NCBI RefSeq assembly: GCF_014645375.1
Contig: NZ_BMLT01000007.1
Location: forward strand, 1-64,000
From: Marinobacterium nitratireducens
GTDB taxonomy: Bacteria > Pseudomonadota > Gammaproteobacteria > Pseudomonadales > Balneatricaceae
Direction: 5' to 3'
Length of the DNA: 64,000 nt
Part shown: piece after piece, positions 8,650 through 18,151 of the stretch
Numbering within the stretch: the first letter of the stretch is position 1
How the letters are laid out: the number at the start of each line of letters is the position of its first letter
The notes under the pieces: generated by a model
The model's database searches: none
The model's input: only the letters and a program-made list of their open reading frames with translations
What the model was told of the DNA's origin: nothing
Position numbers and translations under genes: made by a program

Positions 8650-10098
8650 ATGAACCGCAGAACCAAGATCGTCGCAACCCTGGGACCGTCCAGCAGCTCG
8701 CCCGACGTAATCGGCCGGTTGATCAAGGCAGGCGTGAATGTGGTACGCCTTAACTTTTCCCATGGCTCGCCCGAAGATCACCGCCAGCGTGCCGACCTGG
8801 TGCGCGAACTGGCCCGACAGCAGGGGCGTCACGTTGCCGTGCTTGGCGATCTGCAGGGTCCCAAGATCCGTATCGCGCGTTTCGCACAGCGCAAGGTCGA
8901 CCTGCTGGCCGGCCGCACCTTCATCCTGGATGCGGCCATGGACAAGGACGCCGGCACAGTTGACGCCGTCGGTATCGACTACGAAGCCCTGATCAGCGAC
9001 AGTCGCATCGGCGACACCCTGCTGCTAGATGACGGCCGCATCGTGCTCGAGGTCGAGCAGATCGAGAATACACGGCTGCACTGTCGCGTCATCACTGGCG
9101 GCCCGCTGTCCAACAACAAGGGCATCAACCGTCTCGGCGGCGGCCTCTCGGCCGCCGCGCTGACCGACAAGGACCGCGCCGATATCCGCACCGCTGCCGA
9201 GATCGGCGTCGACTATCTCGCCGTCTCCTTCCCGCGCGACGCAGCCGACATGACGACCGCCCGTGAACTGATGCTGGCGGCAGGTGGTAATGCCCGGCTG
9301 ATTGCCAAGATCGAACGCGCCGAAGCGGTCGCCGACAACGCGACGCTCGATGCCATTATCGAAGCCTCCGACGGCGTCATGGTCGCCCGCGGCGATCTGG
9401 GTGTTGAAATCGGTGACGCCGAACTGATCGGCGTGCAGAAACACATCATCGACCGCGCCCGGGCGCTGAATCGCGTGGTGATCACCGCCACCCAGATGAT
9501 GGAGTCGATGATCGCCAGCCCGCTGCCGACCCGCGCCGAAGTGTTCGACGTCGCCAACGCGGTACTGGACGGCACCGATGCGGTAATGCTGTCGGCCGAA
9601 ACCGCCGCCGGCGACTACCCGGTGCAAACGGTGGAGGCAATGGCGCGCGTCATTATCGGCGCCGAAAAACACCCGCAGGCACACCGCTCCGGCCACCGCG
9701 TCGACGAGCGCTTCCTCGCCGTCGACGAAACCATCGCGATGTCGGCCATGTACGCCGCCAATCACCTCGATGGCGTCAGGGCCATTATCTGCATGACCGA
9801 GTCGGGTGATACGCCGCTGCTGATGTCACGCATCCGCTCGTCGCTACCGATCTTCGCCTTCTCCGCCGATCCCCGCACCCAGCACAGGGTGGCGCTGTTC
9901 CGCGGCGTGCAGACGGTGCCGTTCGACAGCGAGCGGATCCCCAACGACGAGGTCAACGCACGCGCCGTCGACGCCCTGCTGGAGCGCGGTATCGTCCGCG
10001 ACGGCGACCTGGTGATTATCACCAAGGGCAACTACGTCAAGGCACACGGTGGCACCAATACGCTGAAGATTGTCCGGGTCGGCGATGCGATTCAGTGA
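8650..10098 (+). CDS. pyk: Pyruvate kinase
   Basis: A 482-aa enzyme converting phosphoenolpyruvate and ADP to pyruvate and ATP. The N-terminus [13 protein letters not shown] and the following VVRLNFSHG are family hallmarks. The active-site signature ([11 protein letters not shown], then [12 protein letters not shown]) lies near 216-258. A C-terminal allosteric-type domain is present. It is 13 bp downstream of gap and surely co-transcribed. The 88 bp after its stop contains GAGGCGTTAAGCG and two TTACGCC units that can pair, perhaps an intercistronic REP-like hairpin. Length and motifs are normal for the family. Confidence 0.96.
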   Translation: MNRRTKIVATLGPSSSSPDVIGRLIKAGVNVVRLNFSHGSPEDHRQRADLVRELARQQGRHVAVLGDLQGPKIRIARFAQRKVDLLAGRTFILDAAMDKDAGTVDAVGIDYEALISDSRIGDTLLLDDGRIVLEVEQIENTRLHCRVITGGPLSNNKGINRLGGGLSAAALTDKDRADIRTAAEIGVDYLAVSFPRDAADMTTARELMLAAGGNARLIAKIERAEAVADNATLDAIIEASDGVMVARGDLGVEIGDAELIGVQKHIIDRARALNRVVITATQMMESMIASPLPTRAEVFDVANAVLDGTDAVMLSAETAAGDYPVQTVEAMARVIIGAEKHPQAHRSGHRVDERFLAVDETIAMSAMYAANHLDGVRAIICMTESGDTPLLMSRIRSSLPIFAFSADPRTQHRVALFRGVQTVPFDSERIPNDEVNARAVDALLERGIVRDGDLVIITKGNYVKAHGGTNTLKIVRVGDAIQ

Positions 10099-10186
10099 GG
10101 CGTTAAGCGTTAGAAAGCTTGCTCCTGACGCCTTACGCCTTACGCCTCAGGCATCAGTAAACCTCAAATAACAACAGGACACCGAC

Positions 10187-10354
10187 ATGCAACAGACTGA
10201 ACAAACCCTGGCCTGGGTCGCGGACGACTGGCCCAACGATTTTGATTTCCGCGCCGAAGTGGCCGAGCAACAGGAACTGCTCGAACGCACTGACGCCATC
10301 CGCGTCGCAGAAGAGCGTACCAGCGCCACCCATCGCTTCGAATACGACTTTTAA
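10187..10354 (+). CDS. Small acidic protein of unknown function between pyk and eno
   Basis: A 55-aa ORF from ATG 10187 to TAA 10354, filling the pyk-eno gap and ending 9 bp before the eno start. The sequence is acidic and helix-friendly (DDWPNDFDFRAEVAEQQELLE), with a hydrophilic FEYDF C-terminus, no signal peptide and no cysteine. Codon use matches its neighbours. Its tight fit inside a glycolytic operon supports it being translated. I do not recognise a family. A role as an accessory or regulatory peptide for the adjacent enzymes is conceivable but unsupported. Confidence 0.55.
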   Translation: MQQTEQTLAWVADDWPNDFDFRAEVAEQQELLERTDAIRVAEERTSATHRFEYDF

Positions 10355-11665
<1,311 letters not shown>

Positions 11666-11676
11666 GGGCATCTACG

Positions 11677-12450
11677 ATGAGAACCCCACTTGTCATAGGC
11701 AACTGGAAGATGAACGGCAGCCTGGCCACCAACGCGGCACTGCTCGATGAGCTGCTACCTGCGCTAACAGGCATCAACGACGTTCGGATCGTCCTGTGCC
11801 CGTCCTTTCCATATCTGTCGCAGCTGAGTGAACGCCTCGTTGATACCGGCATTGGCCTCGGCGCCCAGACTCTGAGTCAGTTTCCGGCCGGCGCCTACAC
11901 CGGCGAAGTAAGCGCGACGATGCTGACGGATCTTGGCTGCCATTATGTGCTGGTCGGCCACTCGGAGCGGCGCCAGCTGTTCGGTGAACGCGATGCGGAT
12001 ACGGCGCAGAAGTTTGCCGCGGCGAAGTCCGCGGGGCTGGTACCGGTCCTGTGCGTCGGCGAGACACTGGCGGAACGCCAGGCCGGTCAGACTGAAGCGG
12101 TCGTGGCGCACCAGGTGCAGACGGTCATCGACACCCTTGGCATTGAGGCGCTTCGCGACAGCGTCATTGCCTATGAGCCGGTCTGGGCGATCGGCACCGG
12201 CGAAACCGCGACGCCCGGGCAGGCCCAGGCCGTGCATGCCTTTATTCGCGGCCTCGTCGCCGAGCAGTGTGCCGAAATCGCCAAGACGCTACCCCTGCTT
12301 TACGGCGGCAGCGTCAAGGCGGACAACGCCGCCGAGCTGTTTGCCCAGCCGGATGTCGACGGCGGCCTGGTGGGCGGCGCCTCACTGGACGCCAGGGCCT
12401 TCATCCGCATTTGCGCGACGTTGTCCGGGCATTCGCGCAGCCTGGCCTGA
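11677..12450 (+). CDS. tpiA: Triose-phosphate isomerase
   Basis: A 257-aa TIM-barrel enzyme interconverting dihydroxyacetone phosphate and glyceraldehyde-3-phosphate. Active-site residues are all present: Asn9 and Lys11 (GNWKMN), His95 (VGHSERR) and Glu167 (AYEPVWAIGTG). The phosphate-binding LLYGGSVK loop lies near 213. The ATG at 11677 is chosen over the upstream in-frame start at 11554, because the earlier start overlaps eno and adds non-homologous residues. It is co-directional with eno (11 bp gap) and gapN, and supplies the substrate for both glyceraldehyde-3-phosphate dehydrogenases in the cluster. Confidence 0.96.
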   Translation: MRTPLVIGNWKMNGSLATNAALLDELLPALTGINDVRIVLCPSFPYLSQLSERLVDTGIGLGAQTLSQFPAGAYTGEVSATMLTDLGCHYVLVGHSERRQLFGERDADTAQKFAAAKSAGLVPVLCVGETLAERQAGQTEAVVAHQVQTVIDTLGIEALRDSVIAYEPVWAIGTGETATPGQAQAVHAFIRGLVAEQCAEIAKTLPLLYGGSVKADNAAELFAQPDVDGGLVGGASLDARAFIRICATLSGHSRSLA

Positions 12451-12493
12451 GTTTGGCTTACCTCCCAGCGACCTAATACAGGAATAGACGACA

Positions 12494-14116
12494 ATGACTG
12501 CAGATCTTGAGAATGTTTTTCCGGCTGCCGACGATATTCCAGCGGCGTTTCGACTCGATGGTACCCTGGAGCAGCGCGAATACCTGCTCAACGGCGAGCT
12601 TGTCGAGTGGCAGGGCCCGCTGGCGCCGGTGAGAAGCCCCATTTGCCTGCGCGGCGACCGCGGACAGCCCGAACAGTGCGTCATCGGCAGCACCCCGCTG
12701 CTCGATGCCGATGCGGCGCTGGGTGCGCTCGACGCGGCGGTGAAAGCCTATGACCTCGGCCAGGGTAGCTGGCCCATGATGACGGTCACCGAACGCATCC
12801 GTCACGTGGAAACCTTCCTGAGCAAGATGAAACAGCAGCGCGACGCCGTCGTACGCCTGCTGATGTGGGAGATCGGTAAGAACCTGCCGGACTCCGAAAA
12901 AGAGTTTGACCGCACCTGCGACTATATCGCCGATACCATCAACGCCCTCAAAGAGCTCGACCGCCGTTCCAGCCGCTTCGAGAGCGAACAGGGTACGCTC
13001 GGCCAGATCCGCCGCGTGCCGCTCGGGGTCGCACTCTGCATGGGGCCCTACAACTACCCGCTGAACGAAACCTTCACCACACTGATACCGGCACTGATCA
13101 TGGGCAACACCGTGGTGTTCAAGCCGGCCAAATTCGGCGTGCTGCTGATCCGTCCGTTGCTGGAGGCGTTTCGCGACAGTTTCCCGCCGGGGGTCATCAA
13201 TATCATCTACGGCCGCGGGCGCGACACCGTCAGCGCGCTGATGGCCAGCGGCAAAATCGACGTATTCGCCTTTATCGGCACCAACAAGGGCGCCAGCGAT
13301 CTGAAGAAACTCCACCCGCGGCCGCACCGCCTGCGTGCAGCCCTCGGTCTCGACGCCAAGAACCCGGGCATCGTGCTGCCCGACGTCGACCTCGACAACG
13401 CCGTCGAGGAATGCGTCACCGGCGCGCTTTCGTTCAATGGCCAGCGCTGCACCGCACTGAAGATCCTCTTCGTTCACCGCAGCCGCGTCGACGAGTTCCT
13501 CGAGCGCTTCAACACCAAGCTTGCCTCCCTGAAAGCAGGCATGCCCTGGGAGCCCGGCGTCAAGCTGACCCCGCTGCCGGAGCCCGGCAAGATCGAGTTC
13601 CTCAGCAACGTGGTGGAAGACGCCTGCAGCAAGGGCGCGCGGATCGTCAACGAGGGCGGCGGCCGCAATACCGGCACTTTCTTTTATCCAGCGGTGCTGT
13701 ACCCGGTGACGCCGGAAATGCGTATCTACAACGAGGAGCAGTTCGGCCCTATCATCCCGGTTGTGCCGTTCGACGCACTCGATGAGGTGATCGCCTACGT
13801 GTGCAACTCGGATTTCGGCCAGCAGCTCAGCCTGTTCGGCAACGAGCCGAAAGCGATGGCACGCATGATTGACGCCTGCGCCAACCAGGTCGGACGCATC
13901 AACCTCAACGCCCAGTGCCAGCGCGGTCCGGACACGTTCCCGTTCACCGGCCGCAAGAACTCGGCCGAAGGCACCCTGTCGGTCTACGACGCGCTGCGCG
14001 TGTTTTCGATCCGTACCCTGGTCGCCACCAAGGACAACGCCGCCAGCAAATCGCTGGTCGGCAGCATCATTCGCGACCGAGAATCCAGCTTCCTGTCGAC
14101 CGATTATATTTTCTAG
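12494..14116 (+). CDS. gapN: NADP-dependent non-phosphorylating glyceraldehyde-3-phosphate dehydrogenase (GapN-like aldehyde dehydrogenase)
   Basis: A 540-aa aldehyde-dehydrogenase-superfamily protein, longer than average ALDHs. GPYNYPLNETFTTLIPAL (184-201) and the catalytic FNGQRCT (Cys319) match GAPN, as does the C-terminal PDTFPFTGRKNSAEGT block. GAPN oxidises glyceraldehyde-3-phosphate directly to 3-phosphoglycerate, making NADPH and bypassing 1,3-bisphosphoglycerate. Where most ALDHs read ELGGKNP, this protein has LGLDAKNP (284-291), so the usual general-base glutamate is not at its normal place; this may be a subfamily trait. It is the last gene of the glycolytic cluster, before a strong terminator. 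Confidence 0.85.
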   Translation: MTADLENVFPAADDIPAAFRLDGTLEQREYLLNGELVEWQGPLAPVRSPICLRGDRGQPEQCVIGSTPLLDADAALGALDAAVKAYDLGQGSWPMMTVTERIRHVETFLSKMKQQRDAVVRLLMWEIGKNLPDSEKEFDRTCDYIADTINALKELDRRSSRFESEQGTLGQIRRVPLGVALCMGPYNYPLNETFTTLIPALIMGNTVVFKPAKFGVLLIRPLLEAFRDSFPPGVINIIYGRGRDTVSALMASGKIDVFAFIGTNKGASDLKKLHPRPHRLRAALGLDAKNPGIVLPDVDLDNAVEECVTGALSFNGQRCTALKILFVHRSRVDEFLERFNTKLASLKAGMPWEPGVKLTPLPEPGKIEFLSNVVEDACSKGARIVNEGGGRNTGTFFYPAVLYPVTPEMRIYNEEQFGPIIPVVPFDALDEVIAYVCNSDFGQQLSLFGNEPKAMARMIDACANQVGRINLNAQCQRGPDTFPFTGRKNSAEGTLSVYDALRVFSIRTLVATKDNAASKSLVGSIIRDRESSFLSTDYIF

Positions 14117-14136
14117 TCCTTGCGTTTAAGTAAGTG

Positions 14137-14166
14137 CCCTGCCGAGGCTTGCTTACCTCGGCAGGG
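14137..14166 (+). terminator. Terminator at the end of the glycolytic cluster
   Basis: An 11-bp perfect stem, CCCTGCCGAGG / CCTCGGCAGGG, with an 8-base loop is followed by TTTA, 20 bp after the gapN stop. The rest of the spacer up to 14370 shows no gene. Confidence 0.8.
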
Positions 14167-14370
14167 TTTATCAGTGTCGTATAAACATAAGTCTCGCGGT
14201 CAAGAGCGACATAACGACTTCTAGTGAAAACTCCGCCGAAACAGGTGCATATCAGCCCACCAACCCTTATTTCCCGTTTAGACAATGAAACCCATGAATA
14301 GACACCAAGTAAGAGAACAACCAAATATTCCGGTTACCCAGTAGATGTTGGCTATCGGTACAAATCGGAT

Positions 14371-15957
14371 CTATACATGGATACCCCGCTGCCTCAAGCT
14401 TCCTGCAAGAACCCCGATGGTTTTTAATGCTTTTTTGACCTGTTCAGACCAAGGAAGTGCACAATTAAGGCGGATACAGTTCTCATATCGCCGACTAACC
14501 GAAAACAGACTGCCTGGCATAACAGCAATGCCTTCGGCAAGAGCTTTTTCGTGTAATAGCATTGCATCGACCTCTTCTGGTAACTTGACCCACAGGATAT
14601 AACCACCCTTGGGCTTACTGGTCGTGGTCCCGGGTGGAAAATAGCGTTCGACTGCGTCAATCATCTGTCGCATCTGTAGCGAATATGCAGATTGAATTCG
14701 ACGCAGATGGCGATCATAACCGCCATTTTCGAGAAATTCAGCCACCGCCATCTGGCACAGCGTAGAGGTGCCAACACTGGTGAAGGACTTCAGAAATTCA
14801 ATTTTTGGCTGGTAGTGGCCGGCGGAGACCCATCCTACCCTGAGACCCGGTGCAATCGATTTCGAAATCGACGAACAGTACAGTACCTGGTCATGCCGGT
14901 CATAGGCCTTTAGCGCCTTAGGGCAACTGCCCGAATACTGCATGTCACCAAAAAGATTGTCTTCGATAATAGGAATACCCCGGGGTGTCAGGACGTCGAG
15001 CAGCACCTTTCGATCCACATCCGTCATGGTAAAGCCCAGTGGGTTATTGTTCGTGGGATTCAGCACCATCGCCCGTACAGGCCACTGCTCCAACGCCAGT
15101 TTCAGGGCATTGATGCTGATGCCGCGCTCGGAATCGCAGGGAATTTCCAGCACCTTCATGCCGAGCGACTCGATGGCCTGTAGCGTTCCGATGAAGCAGG
15201 GAGATTCGACGGCAACGATATCACCCGACTCAGCCACGGCTCGTAGACAGAGCAACAACGCCTCCTGGCAGCCATTGGTAATCACTATATCGTCAGCCGT
15301 CACATGACAGCCCAGCTCAGCCATACGCCTTGCTATCTGAACCCGCAACTCCTGCAGCCCCGGTGGGAATTCCGAAACCACGATTTCGCTCATGCGATGC
15401 CGGACCAAACCGGCAATGAGCCGTTGAAGCTGTTTGACCGGCAGAAATTCCGGCGACGGCAACGCCGTACCGAGGTTGATAAGACCCGGGCGCTGGCAGT
15501 TCTGCAGCACCCGGGTCGCCATCTGGTGAATGCTGAAAGACGCCGGCAGGTTCGGTCCCTGATCGTCCACCACGGACAGAGGCCTCGTCACGGGAATCTC
15601 CCGTACGTAAAAACCCGATTGCGGCCGCGAAATGACCCGCTGCCGCTTTTCCAACAGCTCATAGGCGTTTTGGACGGTGGATGTGCTGACCCGCCGTTGT
15701 TTGCTCAGTTTGCGGATCGACGGCAGTTTGTCGCCCGGAAGGTAAATACCTTCGTCGATCTGCTGCGCCAAATCGTCAGCCAGCTGATCATAAAGCTTTG
15801 AATTTATTATATTTTCTATCCAGGCCTGGATACCCCAACTGAGCTGTGTTGATCTTATCCTAACCTGTTTTTCCACTACCTCGTGCAAACAGTTTCTGAA
15901 CAAACAAGCGGTACAGTTGAGCGACACGACCAACTGTAGTGCCGAAACTTGCAACAA
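14371..15957 (-). CDS. MocR-family regulator (GntR HTH fused to aminotransferase-like domain)
   Basis: A 528-aa fusion regulator. A GntR winged helix-turn-helix lies near 54-118 (YDQLADDLAQQI, then GDKLPSIRKLS). A fold-type I PLP-binding aminotransferase domain follows, with the Schiff-base lysine in SSISKSIAPGLRVGW (Lys366) and the cofactor-binding NPTNNNPLG loop. MocR proteins sense PLP-linked ligands and usually control amino-acid or cofactor genes. About 50 residues precede the usual start and lack a second Met, so initiation may occur at a downstream GTG or TTG. It diverges from the iorA-like gene at 16112, which would be its natural target. Confidence 0.88.
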   Translation of the reverse strand: MLQVSALQLVVSLNCTACLFRNCLHEVVEKQVRIRSTQLSWGIQAWIENIINSKLYDQLADDLAQQIDEGIYLPGDKLPSIRKLSKQRRVSTSTVQNAYELLEKRQRVISRPQSGFYVREIPVTRPLSVVDDQGPNLPASFSIHQMATRVLQNCQRPGLINLGTALPSPEFLPVKQLQRLIAGLVRHRMSEIVVSEFPPGLQELRVQIARRMAELGCHVTADDIVITNGCQEALLLCLRAVAESGDIVAVESPCFIGTLQAIESLGMKVLEIPCDSERGISINALKLALEQWPVRAMVLNPTNNNPLGFTMTDVDRKVLLDVLTPRGIPIIEDNLFGDMQYSGSCPKALKAYDRHDQVLYCSSISKSIAPGLRVGWVSAGHYQPKIEFLKSFTSVGTSTLCQMAVAEFLENGGYDRHLRRIQSAYSLQMRQMIDAVERYFPPGTTTSKPKGGYILWVKLPEEVDAMLLHEKALAEGIAVMPGSLFSVSRRYENCIRLNCALPWSEQVKKALKTIGVLAGSLRQRGIHV

Positions 15958-16111
15958 CTACGTCTACAACCCCCTCCGACCTTTCCACAGAATAAAGAAC
16001 TACGCCCAACTCAGACGGCCTGGCAGCTTAACGACAAAGATGGTTCAGCCTAACGAGCCTGTTGTCGTTGTCCTATCGCCGGGGTGTCACTGATAACTAC
16101 AAGGCACGCTC

Positions 16112-16811
16112 ATGACTCACAAGATATTGAATGGCAACGAGTTGATTATTCAGGGTGGACTGGAGGCTGGATTTTCTCTGTATACCGGTTATCCCGGCTC
16201 GCCTCTGGCTGACTATTTCAATATTCTCAATGCCCGCCGGGAAGAACTCCAGGCCGACGGTATCCGGATCGCTCTGGCCAATACCGAAGCCAACGCAGCT
16301 GCGATGGCCGGCGGTGCTAAGCAGGCCGGACGCAACGTGATGATTGGTATGAAATCCATGGGGCTGCATGTCGCCGCCGATGCGCTTTCGGTCGGTAACT
16401 TCGCCAACCCGGGTTACGTTCAGGCCGACACCAAGTACGGCGAGTCATCACGCGCCGGGGTTGTAGTCGTGGTCGGCGACGATCCTTGGTCCATGTCAAC
16501 TTCGACGGCGGCTGACTCGCGTTTACTCTTCAAACATCTTCACATTCCGTTCCTAGAGCCTTCGACCCCGCAGGAGCTCAAGGATTGGATCGCCCAGGCC
16601 CTCACAGTATCGCAACGGTCATCACTCTACACCGCCGTGCTGGTGACGACCTTTATCGCCGAAGGCGGGGGCCGGGTGGAGCTGACTGCGAAGGCCAGGG
16701 TGCCGGTTGCCTCGAGCGACTTCGACCCCGAGAAGTTCAACCTGTCAGAAAGCGTCATGGTACCGCCCAACTCGCTACACATTTTGGAGTGGAAGCCGAC
16801 CCTACGCCGGC
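16112..16811 (+). pseudogene. Truncated iorA-like indolepyruvate/2-oxoacid ferredoxin oxidoreductase alpha subunit
   Basis: The first ~233 residues match the alpha-type TPP/ferredoxin oxidoreductase N-terminus: LNGNELIIQGGLEAGFSLYT, GYPGSPLADYF, and later VVGDDPWSMSTSTAADSR. These enzymes oxidatively decarboxylate aryl or other 2-oxoacids to acyl-CoA. Full-length homologs are several hundred residues longer. After PTLRR (codon 233, about 16810) the frame continues only as antisense of the plasmid ardC gene, so the 3' part is missing. It diverges from a MocR regulator. The remainder of the gene is not found elsewhere in the window. Confidence 0.8.
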
Positions 16812-16825
16812 ATTGGGACCATTAT

Positions 16826-18001
16826 TTATCGTTCCATATCCTGGTCGTCCTCGTTAGCAGCTTCCTCACTAATACGCACATCGGCATTCGACAACCGGGG
16901 CTCAGACGCAAGGCGCTGCTGAATACGATGCAAGAACCGCGTGCGGTCTTGGTCATTATCAAAGCCTTTGGCTACCTTCTCTGCAAGTTTGAAGGGCAAG
17001 CTGGTGCTCGCGTCTATAGCAGTAGTTCGGGGCGGAGTTGTCACTTCTGCAGCGCTCTGTGTTATCGCCGCATCCAGAGTTTGCGTTTTGTCTTGGTGCT
17101 GTTCACACATTTGCTCGAAACCCATGACCATATCTCTGATGTTTTCGGCGTCACGTGCTGCCCGCAGGATCTCTTTAGGGTCGTCTTGCAGGACCTTAAT
17201 CCAGCTGTTGACGTAGGAAGCATGTTGGCCGGGGTCGTGCCCTATCTCCAAGTCCTCACCGACCCACATGGACGTAATCTCTGCCCTTAGCTCTTCTTTG
17301 GCATAGGACTCACTGCCCAAGCGACCGGAAAGGTCACGATCCAGGCGAGAGGGATGCCCTGTCCAGTGTCCGAGTTCATGGAGCGCTGTGGCATAGTAGC
17401 GATCGGCACTTCCAAACTGAGTCTTGTCCGGCAAGTGGATGGAATCCCGCGACGGACTGTAAAAGGCGCTGTCACCTTGATCATGATGCAACCTGGCGCC
17501 AGAGCCCGCCAGTATCGCTTCGGCTCGCTCGTGGCGGTCCCAGGCAGGTTCCACTTTCTTGGTCTCGAGCGGTGGGAGCCCCTGAATCTGTTCGGCATTA
17601 AAAACCACCGCGGAAAAGACCTTGGGTCTATCCAGCTCGATGCTGATCATCACCTTCTTACCCTCAGCATCGAGAACGGGCTTCCCATTCTCGATTTTCG
17701 GAACGGTGTCCCGGAACTTCCAGTATTGCACCAGCGTCCCTTTCTCACCCTTCATCACCTGAGCATCCACGCTCTGGGCTTGCTTATACGTCATCCAGCG
17801 TGGGTCGGGGCGACCCTGCATTGACAGCCAAAGAGCATTGGCGCCTTTATATCGGGTACCGCTAACAGGGTTGTGTGGCATCCGTTGGATGCCTGGTTCC
17901 CAAGGCTTTTGCCACGGCGCTGTACCTTCCTCCAACTGCTTGATAAGCCTTTCGCTAATCTCTTCGTAGTATGGTTTTTTATCGTCCTGACGTCCGGCCA
18001 T
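16826..18001 (-). CDS. ardC: ArdC-family antirestriction / zincin-like metallopeptidase protein
   Basis: A 391-aa protein with two recognisable parts. The N-terminal ssDNA-binding ArdC domain (about 10-135) contains GTAPWQKPW and GTRYKGANALWL. A zincin-like metallopeptidase domain follows, with HELGH at 208-212 and a downstream glutamate in EELRAE. ArdC-type proteins protect incoming single-stranded plasmid DNA from restriction in the new host. It is the last gene of the long minus-strand transfer operon, 3 bp after the 48-aa ORF. Its stop codon lies only about 15 bp from the junction with the truncated iorA-like gene. Confidence 0.9.
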   Translation of the reverse strand: MAGRQDDKKPYYEEISERLIKQLEEGTAPWQKPWEPGIQRMPHNPVSGTRYKGANALWLSMQGRPDPRWMTYKQAQSVDAQVMKGEKGTLVQYWKFRDTVPKIENGKPVLDAEGKKVMISIELDRPKVFSAVVFNAEQIQGLPPLETKKVEPAWDRHERAEAILAGSGARLHHDQGDSAFYSPSRDSIHLPDKTQFGSADRYYATALHELGHWTGHPSRLDRDLSGRLGSESYAKEELRAEITSMWVGEDLEIGHDPGQHASYVNSWIKVLQDDPKEILRAARDAENIRDMVMGFEQMCEQHQDKTQTLDAAITQSAAEVTTPPRTTAIDASTSLPFKLAEKVAKGFDNDQDRTRFLHRIQQRLASEPRLSNADVRISEEAANEDDQDMER

Positions 18002-18004
18002 GAG

Positions 18005-18151
18005 TTATTTCTCCTGTGCGTCCTCGACACCCTGCAGGGCATCTTCCTCGCTCAAAGCCTCTTCATCGAAGGCGCCAAGTTCTTCTGCCTCCTCTTTACT
18101 GACGTCAACCACCTGGCCGGGGATATTCAGGTCCAGAATGTTATCGCTCAT
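18005..18151 (-). CDS. Small acidic plasmid protein of unknown function
   Basis: A 48-aa ORF (MSDNILDLNIPGQVVDVSKE at the N-terminus, then a Glu/Asp-rich tail). It overlaps the end of the upstream primase-like gene by 11 bp and precedes ardC by 3 bp. The overlap arrangement and sensible codon use suggest it is translated. I recognise no family with certainty. Its position between conjugation genes suggests an early-transfer accessory role, which is inference. Confidence 0.55.
   Translation of the reverse strand: MSDNILDLNIPGQVVDVSKEEAEELGAFDEEALSEEDALQGVEDAQEK

Noticed and set aside
16811-17290. Continuation of the iorA-like frame beyond codon 233
   Set aside because: It is antisense to ardC and has no similarity to the oxidoreductase family; the real homology stops near 16811.
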